Assembly: GCA_020720565.1 (NCBI GenBank)
Contig: DYOK01000101.1
Coordinates: 1 to 9,481 of the forward strand
Direction: 5' to 3'
Origin: Acetofilamentum sp.
Lineage (GTDB): Bacteria > Bacteroidota > Bacteroidia > Bacteroidales > JAFGXI01
DNA: 9,481 nucleotides
Shown piece after piece: positions 1-6,200 of the stretch (its first letter is position 1; every line of letters begins with the position of its first letter). The notes under the pieces were generated by a model. It was not told the origin of the DNA. It did not search any database and saw nothing but the letters and a program-made list of their open reading frames with translations. The translations under genes were made by a program, and so were the position numbers.

Positions 1-11
1 CGTGCGAAGAA

Positions 12-40
12 TAAAAAAAAGCCCTGCATGGTGCAAGGCT
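12..40 (-). terminator. Rho-independent terminator on the minus strand
   Basis: Read on the minus strand, AGCCTTGCA (40-32) pairs with TGCAGGGCT (28-20). This gives a 9-bp stem with one U-G wobble and a CCA triloop. It is followed at once by eight T residues (20-13). This is a textbook intrinsic terminator. It lies about 150 nt beyond the slyD stop codon and most likely ends the slyD transcript. On the plus strand the hairpin has a C/A mismatch and no T tract directly after it, so it is directional. Confidence 0.85.
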
Positions 41-176
41 AATGATGTCTTCGAATTTTTTTTTTAAAGTTCGATATTTTCTTAGCATTAAAATAAATAC
101 AATCCGATTTTTCTCTTTTACGAGAACCATGTATTTTACAACTAATTAATTGAATATTATTCAGTTGCAAAACCAT
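39..176 (-). CDS. Possible 45-residue basic peptide between slyD and its terminator (speculative)
   Basis: An ATG at 176 opens a 45-codon frame that starts 17 nt after the slyD stop. It closes with TAG exactly where the terminator stem begins. The predicted peptide begins MVLQLNNIQL, contains two Cys, and ends in a Lys/Arg/His-rich tail (KKKIRRHH). In favour: the frame fills the otherwise unexplained 150-nt interval between slyD and the terminator. Against: it is short and AT-rich, much of its lysine content comes from A tracts, there is no recognisable domain, and frames of this length occur by chance. The interval may instead be an untranslated 3' region. I do not recognise a family. Confidence 0.15.
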   Translation of the reverse strand: MVLQLNNIQLISCKIHGSRKREKSDCIYFNAKKISNFKKKIRRHH

Positions 177-181
177 CAAAT

Positions 182-195
182 AGATCGAAGACCTT
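182..195 (+). repeat. Mini-hairpin repeat copy 1 (AGATCGAAGACCTT)
   Basis: This copy matches at 13 of 14 positions the element found in the opposite orientation at 711-724 and 7468-7481. The core is GGTC-GAA-GACC, with one G-to-A change that weakens the stem here. The copy covers the end of slyD, including two bases of its stop codon. Confidence 0.45.
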
Positions 196-649
196 AATCG
201 GCTAAACGAACCGAAAGAATCATCATTTCGTAATGCAAATCTTCACCGGCAAATGGATGGTTCAAATCAACTAAAACATCTTGGTCGGTTATTTCCAAAA
301 TCATAGCATCTTGTGGCTCGCCCTCGTCTGTGGTTAATGATACAATTGCACCTTCGAAAATTTCTTCTTCGTCAATCACACCTTGTTCGTTAAAAAAAGT
401 TTCGAGTGGCAATTCGAACACATCTTCTTCGTTGTATTCGCCAAAGCCATCTTCTTTTTTAATTACGAAATCTAATTTGTCGCCTGCTTTTTTACCCAAC
501 AAAAGTGCTTCCATGGCTGGTAAAATTTCGTCCATTCCTATTGCAAATTCAGCAGGTTCTTCCTCATTGTACATTTCGATAATTTCGGCATCACCTACAA
601 AATTCATTTGCAAAGTGGCTTCTACAATACAGTTTTTAGTAATAATCAT
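194..649 (-). CDS. slyD: SlyD-like FKBP-type peptidyl-prolyl cis-trans isomerase
   Basis: This is a probable cytoplasmic prolyl isomerase/chaperone of the SlyD branch of FKBPs. I start it at the ATG at 649 (MIITKNCIVEA, like the MKITKNxVV start of SlyD proteins), giving 151 residues; an upstream in-frame TTG at 688 adds an unlikely 13-residue extension. The FKBP fold is split around an inserted chaperone (IF) domain. The first FKBP half is residues 1-70, with the GxKAGDKLDF strand and FGEY. The IF domain is roughly 71-120. The second half carries NHPFAGEDLHYEM (130-142), the family's signature NHPLAGxxLxF. It lacks the His/Cys-rich metal-binding tail of E. coli SlyD. The usual Asp in the early D-E/T-S motif is not evident (residues 22-27 are EIIEMY), and the YG tyrosine is Phe, so isomerase activity may be reduced. 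It is followed by the terminator at 12-40. Confidence 0.88.
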   Translation of the reverse strand: MIITKNCIVEATLQMNFVGDAEIIEMYNEEEPAEFAIGMDEILPAMEALLLGKKAGDKLDFVIKKEDGFGEYNEEDVFELPLETFFNEQGVIDEEEIFEGAIVSLTTDEGEPQDAMILEITDQDVLVDLNHPFAGEDLHYEMMILSVRLAD

Positions 650-710
650 AATATCTTGTTTAAAATGTTTAAGCCTTTGTCTAGGCAAAATATTAATTCT
701 TTGAATTTTA

Positions 711-728
711 AAGGTCTTCGACCTATTT
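711..728 (-). repeat. Mini-hairpin repeat copy 2 upstream of slyD
   Basis: The minus strand reads AAATAGGTCGAAGACCTT. These 18 bases are identical to 7468-7485. The core GGTC-GAA-GACC is an inverted repeat with a GAA triloop closed by C-G, the loop type of the unusually stable GCGAAGC-class mini-hairpins. It lies about 60 nt upstream of the slyD ATG, so it would fall in the 5' leader if transcription starts further upstream. Confidence 0.6.
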
Positions 729-836
729 TTGTTTTTGTAACGAGCTATTTATCAATATTCTAGCTTAAAAAAATACAACATTTAATTGCATATAATACAT
801 TTATGTTAATATCTACCTATTGTTATTTATCAATGG

Positions 837-1052
837 CTACAATTCGTTCTTTTTGTCGTTGCTGGCTACAACGGTGCTGATGAATAGAATTACCAAAGAT
901 GCTAAAAAAATGATAAACAACGATTGACTGGTTTTCCAGAATATATCTTCTAAAGTGATGACATCCCAAATAGCCAGAACAGATAGAATGGTCACAAAAA
1001 TGACAATTCCTACCAAAATATACGAAGCAATTTTTTTAACAGTCTGATTCAT
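837..1052 (-). CDS. Small two-helix inner membrane protein, unknown function
   Basis: The frame encodes 71 residues from a clear ATG, starting MNQTVKKIAS. Two hydrophobic helices are visible at about residues 11-30 (YILVGIVIFVTILSVLAIW) and 42-63 (SQSLFIIFLASLVILFISTV). They are joined by a short loop with acidic residues (DVITLEDIFW). The tail is charged (NDKKNEL), and the N-terminal lysines suggest a cytoplasmic N-terminus and a hairpin topology. Small proteins of this shape are common and uncharacterised in Bacteroidota; I cannot assign a function. It sits on the same strand as slyD with 187 nt between them, so co-transcription is possible but not shown. A TACCTTTG box upstream (1127-1134) is a reasonable promoter. 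Confidence 0.7.
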   Translation of the reverse strand: MNQTVKKIASYILVGIVIFVTILSVLAIWDVITLEDIFWKTSQSLFIIFLASLVILFISTVVASNDKKNEL

Positions 1053-1126
1053 AAGGGTCGATTTTTTAAATGTTATTTAACTAAATTTGGTGTGTCTCTA
1101 CACTAAAACTAAAAAACTCCTCTTAA

Positions 1127-1159
1127 CAAAGGTAGAGCTATTTTTTTTTACTTTGGCAA
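1127..1159 (-). promoter_or_regulatory. Candidate Bacteroidota promoter for the small membrane protein gene
   Basis: On the minus strand, TACCTTTG (1134-1127) matches the -7 consensus TAnnTTTG exactly. A TTG (1159-1157) lies 22 nt upstream, slightly further than the usual spacing of about 19-21. Transcription would begin near 1120, giving a leader of roughly 65-70 nt. A second exact -7 match, TATTTTTG (1174-1167), lies just upstream but has no well-placed -33 element. Confidence 0.35.
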
Positions 1160-1234
1160 TTTGCATCAAAAATATACCAAGAATTGGTGTAAAGGACATC
1201 TGTGATATTGTTTTTCATGATTGATTTGCCTTTC

Positions 1235-1281
1235 TGAATTGCTTCGTGTTTCCGGATTGCTTCGTCTTAGGCTCACAATGA
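1235..1281 (-). repeat. Degenerate ATTGCTTCGT-type dispersed intergenic repeat
   Basis: The plus strand has ATTGCTTCGT twice (1238-1247 and 1256-1265, an 18-nt period), followed by GGCTCACAATGA. The minus strand therefore reads TCATTGTGAGCC...GACGAAGCAATCC. This resembles the GTCATTGCGAG...GACGAAGCAATC palindromic repeats scattered between genes in many bacterial genomes. It starts 9 nt beyond the stop codon of the ABC ATPase gene, a typical place for such elements. The copy is eroded and its palindrome is incomplete. Confidence 0.45.
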
Positions 1282-1289
1282 TGATAACT

Positions 1290-2072
1290 TTATTTAAAAG
1301 TCTGCAAGTGATTTATTAAGCGATTTTGTAGTTCATTGCTCATGTCGTGATGTTCGAACAATCGTATCAACATTTTATCTTCCAACAATTGAGATTTGGT
1401 CAGATGCATAACTTCGCCATGCGAAATATAAATAAAATCGTCGGCATAGGTTAAGGCTACCTCAATGTCGTGAGTCGAAAACAGGACCGTTTTATTTTCG
1501 ACACTAGCAATTTCTTTTAGTAGATGCGCGATGATATACTTATTCGGATAATCGACGTAAGCAGTTGGTTCGTCTAACACAATTATAGAACTTGCTTGCG
1601 AAAGAGCCATAGCCAGAAGTGTTCGTTGTTTTTCGCCATCGCTTAATGTTACAAATTCACGTTCCATTAAATGAGTAACTCCAACTTTTTGGGCTGCAAA
1701 CTGCACCGCATTTTTATCTACAAAAGTCATTTGCGACAACCAATTGGTATGATGGCTCCTTCCCTTTTCGATTACCTCGGCTACTGTTGTGAATGCTTGT
1801 ACATCGAAATGGGTGTTTAATACCGACAGATTCTCAGCTAACTGTTTACTATTAAAAGATTTAATAGGTTGTCCAAACAATAAAATTTGTCCTTTACTGG
1901 ATGTCTGATCGGTTAAAGTTTTGATTAAAGTGCTTTTCCCTGTACCATTCGCACCGAGAATGGCAACCAAACGTCCCAATTCCAACGAAAAAGAGAATGG
2001 CTCTGTTAGGCTACAAAAACCTTTTCCTGCCTCGTAACCAATCACTAAATCTTTGACTTCGAGCGATTTCAT
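1290..2072 (-). CDS. ABC transporter ATP-binding protein, iron-chelate/haem/cobalamin type (FecE/BtuD family)
   Basis: This 260-residue ATPase subunit of a class II metal-chelate importer acts at the cytoplasmic face with the FecCD permease encoded just upstream. Visible motifs are Walker A GANGTGKST (40-48), a signature LSDGEKQR (143-150, canonical LSGGQ/E), Walker B IIVLDEPT (163-170) with catalytic Glu168, a D-loop near YVD (172-174), and switch His201 in STHD. The expected Q-loop glutamine is not seen: the segment reads LSVLNTHFD (82-90), with Asn86 at the likely position. Its ATG overlaps the permease stop in ATGA, so translation is probably coupled. The substrate cannot be read from the sequence: siderophore, haem and vitamin B12 are all possible. 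Confidence 0.9.
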   Translation of the reverse strand: MKSLEVKDLVIGYEAGKGFCSLTEPFSFSLELGRLVAILGANGTGKSTLIKTLTDQTSSKGQILLFGQPIKSFNSKQLAENLSVLNTHFDVQAFTTVAEVIEKGRSHHTNWLSQMTFVDKNAVQFAAQKVGVTHLMEREFVTLSDGEKQRTLLAMALSQASSIIVLDEPTAYVDYPNKYIIAHLLKEIASVENKTVLFSTHDIEVALTYADDFIYISHGEVMHLTKSQLLEDKMLIRLFEHHDMSNELQNRLINHLQTFK

Positions 2073-3079
2073 AAGTTAATTTTTTTCGAAGGTTTTAGCA
2101 AAATCCAAAACACCACAGGAATACCTAAAAGTGCAGTTACTGCATTAATTGGCAAAACAGTTCCATTACCTGGAATAAAGGTAAGCATATCGCTCAGCAG
2201 CATAAAAATAGCACCTATCAGAGCAACCATCGGAAGCAACTTTTTGTGGTCGGAACTCTGTATTAACCAGCGCGAAAAATGAGGAACGACTATTCCTACA
2301 AATCCAATTGGGCCACAAAAAGCCGTGGCTGCTCCAGTTAAAATGGCGGTCGAAATTAATATACTATATTGTAATGATCGACTACTTAAACCAAAATTTT
2401 TAAGATTATCGGCTCCTAAAACTAAAATATTAATTCCTTTAATGTTGATAATAATAGGAATTAAGCCGATAAGAATAACCAAAGACATTAGAGCGAGTTG
2501 GAAATAATTTAAATGTGATAAACTCCCAAATGTCCAAAGGATGAAGCTTTTTAACTGATATGATGGACTAAAAAATTGAAGAATAGAACTTAAGGAAGTG
2601 GATAATGCCCCGAACATCATTCCCAAAATTAGCAATGTCATTACATTTTTAACGATTCTAAATACTAATATCAAAGCTAATACCATTAAGAGGCTACCCA
2701 AAAGTGCCGCTGTAATGATCGAAAAATTGGCCATTATTTCGTTTGTTGCTATCCAAGAACCGCCTAACAAAACAATGGAAACCCCCAACGATGCACCCGA
2801 ACTTATCCCTAAAACATATGGCCCAGCAATAGGGTTTCGAAATAAGGTTTGCATCAACAAACCTGACACACCAAGAGCGATTCCAACTACAATGGCTGCA
2901 ATTGATTTAGGCAATCTAAATTCAATTAAAATTAACGAATTTTCGACATTGCTCGATGAGTTATTCAATAAAGTGTCGAAGACATTTAAATAGGAATCTC
3001 CAAAAGATAAGTCCATCCAAAACACCAACAAAAGTGTAGCAATGAGCAAATACGATACAATACAAAAACGGCTACACAT
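2069..3079 (-). CDS. FecCD/BtuC-family ABC transporter permease
   Basis: This 336-residue polytopic inner-membrane permease belongs to the FecCD/BtuC family, which normally forms a homodimer of about ten helices per chain and moves iron chelates, haem or cobalamin from a periplasmic binding protein. Family motifs run in order: RLPKSIAAIVVGIALGVSG (55-73), QTLFRNPIAGPYVLGISSGAS (about 77-97), GPIGFVGIVVPHFSR (256-270), SSDHKKLLP (275-283) and the C-terminal LPINAVTALLGIPVVFWILL (309-328). The ATG at 3079 gives a hydrophobic first helix (SYLLIATLLLVFW), as expected. It precedes and overlaps the ATPase gene by 4 nt. No binding protein or TonB receptor is adjacent, so those partners must lie elsewhere. 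Confidence 0.9.
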   Translation of the reverse strand: MCSRFCIVSYLLIATLLLVFWMDLSFGDSYLNVFDTLLNNSSSNVENSLILIEFRLPKSIAAIVVGIALGVSGLLMQTLFRNPIAGPYVLGISSGASLGVSIVLLGGSWIATNEIMANFSIITAALLGSLLMVLALILVFRIVKNVMTLLILGMMFGALSTSLSSILQFFSPSYQLKSFILWTFGSLSHLNYFQLALMSLVILIGLIPIIINIKGINILVLGADNLKNFGLSSRSLQYSILISTAILTGAATAFCGPIGFVGIVVPHFSRWLIQSSDHKKLLPMVALIGAIFMLLSDMLTFIPGNGTVLPINAVTALLGIPVVFWILLKPSKKINL

Positions 3080-3185
3080 TTTACTATTTACAAAACAATT
3101 TAAACTATAGTTAAATATATCTAGTTACCCCATAAATTCATTAAAATACTTTTATTCGTCAAACTAAACTCACAACAAAAGCTTA

Positions 3186-3236
3186 AAACAAAAATGAAAT
3201 AAACGGCATACTAAGTAGCACGAAGCAAATTACGCC
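3186..3236 (-). terminator. Weak candidate terminator downstream of the giant repeat-protein gene
   Basis: On the minus strand, GGCGTA (3236-3231) can pair with TATGCC (3210-3205), including one G-U wobble, across a 20-nt loop. The T-rich stretch GTTTATTTCATTTTTGTTTT follows. It begins about 64 nt after the stop codon of the repeat-protein gene. The stem is short and the loop long, so this is only a candidate. The rest of the 3080-3299 gap shows no exact promoter consensus for the permease gene. Confidence 0.25.
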
Positions 3237-3299
3237 ATATTTATCAATATAAGAACCTGATATGCTATTAGTTATCAAATAAACAACTAACAAAAGGCC

Positions 3300-6200
3300 T
3301 TACTTAGTTTCTTCGAAGAAAATTGTTCTTGAAACGCTCTTTCCATTTTTAAAATAGTAAACATCGCCCCAAGGTTGTTTAACTTCGCGATACTCATCGG
3401 CTAGACCACTTTTAACTACGATAACACGTTTAACCTTTTTACCCGATTTGCTCTCGTAATTTTCGACATGTACGCCTTCGCCATATTTTTTGGCCATTTC
3501 CGAAACAAATTGCTTTTTATCGGACTCGCTTGCAAAATTGATTTCGGCAGGAATATCCTCTTCTTTCTTAGTGGTTAGCTTGTCAATTTCGGCAATTCGA
3601 GCTGTCGGATGCGTTTGTTGCGGAATGAGTTTCAAAGCGCTCGCATAGGTTGAACGTGCCACAGCATAATCTTGTTTATTGAAAGCATCATCTGCTTTTT
3701 TAATCAAGTCAGCATAATCCTTTTTCTTAAGCTCTTCATTGGCAAGTAGGCTCGCTTTCGATGCTTGTTCTGCCAAAAGTTTATCAATAAGAATAATTCG
3801 ATCTTTAGGATACTGAGCTTTTGAGTCAATTTCTAATGCACTTTGATAAAGGGCTTTCGATTCATCATACTTTTTAGCATCAAATTTAGCATTAGCCGCT
3901 TCGACAGCAGCCACATATTGTGCTGTTACTTTAGCTTTTTCGGCTTTAGCAGCTTCATCAGATAACATTTTTTCAATTGCAGCTAATTTTTCTTTAGGGA
4001 GGGTCTCGCTTGGTTTTATCTCCAAAGCTGCGGTATAGGCGGTTTTAGCTACACTATAATTTTTAGCAGCAAAAGCATCGCTACCTTCTTTAAGTTTAGC
4101 GGCATAGTTGGCATCTTTAGCCATATTTTGAAGTACGCCATCAATTTCCGAAATTTTTGTTTTGGGATAAGCTTCGTTTGGTTTTAAATCGGAAGCCGAT
4201 TGATAAGCATTTCGAGCGATTTGAAATTCTCTTTTGGCTAATAGTCTATCACCTTCTTGTATCTTAAGCAGATAATCTTTTTCAATGGTTTCGTTTTTAG
4301 TTTTATCTGCTAACAATTGAGCCAAAATCGCCTCAATTTCTTTTATCTTATCTTTGGGCAATTGCTCTGTGGGCTTGATTTTAGAAGCAGCCTCATAGCT
4401 TAAACGTGCATTTGAATAATCTTTAGCCGACATTTGACTATTGGCTTTATCCATAGCATTTTGATAAGCTAAATTCTGTTCATTTTGTTTGGCTTGATCG
4501 GCAATCAATTTTTCAATTTCCGAAATCTTAGTTTTTGGATATGATTCTTTTGGTTGAATGGTTAATGCCGATTGATAATTGGTTTTAGCTAAATTGTAAT
4601 CTTTAGAGGCCAATGCTGCGTCGGCTTTTTGAATGGCATCATTATATTGTTTTTCCTGAGCATTCCGATCAGCCATTAACTTAAGCACTTGGTCAATTTC
4701 TGCAATTTTTTCTTTAGGATATGCTTCGTTGGATTTAATGGCAAGTGCACTTTGGTATGTGGCTTTAGCTTCGGCATATTGCTTACTCGATAGCTGACCA
4801 TCGGCAGTACTAATTAACGTATTATATTGGTCGTATTTAGATTTGTCAGCGGCCAATTGTGCCAATAATTTATCAATTTCTACAACTTGAGTTTTAGGAT
4901 AAGATTCTTTTGGCTTTACTTCTGATGCAGCTAAGTACAATACTTTAGCTCCAGCTAAGTCTTTTTTTGACCATTTTGAATCGGCTTCAGCAATCTTTTT
5001 GTCGTAATCTTTTTGTAAAGCATTAGCCGTTTCAAGTTCCTGTTCAATTTTGGCAATTGCAGCGAGCTGAGTTTTTGGATACGATTCTTCTGGTATTGTA
5101 CTGCTAGCAGATTGATACGATTGTTTAGCCTCTGAGTATAGTTTAGAAGCATAAGCTTTGTCGGCTGCGGCAATATGCTTATTATACATTTCTTTTTTAG
5201 CTTTAGAATCGGCCATTTGAGCGAGCATTTGGTCTATTTCTGCTATTTTGGTTTTGGGGTATGATTCCGTATTCTTAAGATTGCTGGCCTCGATATATTT
5301 GGTTCTTGCAGCATTTAAATCTTTGGAAGCAAACAGGCCATCGGCCGATTTAATTGCGGTTTGATAAGCTTCGTCTTTCGACTTTTGTTCGGCAGCTTGA
5401 GCCAAAAGTTTATCAATTTCGGCAATTCTAGCTTTTGGATAAGTTTCGTCAGCTTTTAAAGAACTGGCTGCCTGGTAATCGTTTTTGGCCGATGTCCAAT
5501 CTTTTGATTCAAATTTTTGATCGGCTGACTTCATCAAAGCCAAGTATTGTGCATTTTTAGCTTCTTGACTGGCTTGTGTCTCTAACTTAGAATCGATAAG
5601 TGCAATTTGGTCTTTGGGATATTTTTCGTTCGATTTTATTTGAGAAGCTTCGGTATAAGTCTGTTTAGCGATAACCCAATTCGCTTTTCCGAATGCTTTG
5701 TCGGCATCCGAAATTTTGGCAAGATATGCTTTGTCTTTTTCAGCTTGGTTGCTCATTTCGGCTAACAGAGCGTCAATTTCTGAAATTTTATTTTTAGGAT
5801 AAGCTTCTTCTTTTTTAATCGATAGTGCTTCGTTATAAGTCGATTTAGCCTCTGTGTACTTTTTTGAAGCCAATAGTCCATCGGCTTTGGTAATAAGCGC
5901 TTTATAGCTTTCTTCCTGTTGTGCTTTACTTTGTAATTGAGCTAATAATGAGTTAATCTCGTTAATTTTAGTTTGTGGATACAGCTCCTTAGGTTTTAAT
6001 TCTAAAGCTTTAGTATAATTAGATTTAGCCGAGGCATACTCTTTTGCTAAAAGCTGATTGTCAGCATCTTTCAAATATTTGTTGTATTCAGTTTCAAGCT
6101 GTTCAGACTGAGCCAATTTGGCAAGTTCCGAATCGATAAATTTGATTCTGTCTTTTGGATAAGTTTCGGCACTTTTAACTTGGCTTGCTTCGACATATAC

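Noticed and set aside
330..704. 124-codon plus-strand frame opposite slyD
   Set aside because: Ser/Ile/Lys-rich translation with no domain, antisense to a clear SlyD gene; a shadow frame.
2325..2993. Two plus-strand frames (2325-2507 and 2598-2993) opposite the permease
   Set aside because: They mirror the hydrophobic codon pattern of the FecCD gene and show no independent protein features.
3268..3290. Inverted repeat TTAGTT...AACTAA just after the giant gene
   Set aside because: Six A/T-rich pairs, 11-nt loop and no following T tract on the minus strand; not a convincing terminator.
3308..3321. Perfect 14-bp palindrome TTTCTTCGAAGAAA
   Set aside because: It falls inside codons for FFEE near the end of the repeat protein; alternating Phe and Glu codons generate it, so no operator is needed.
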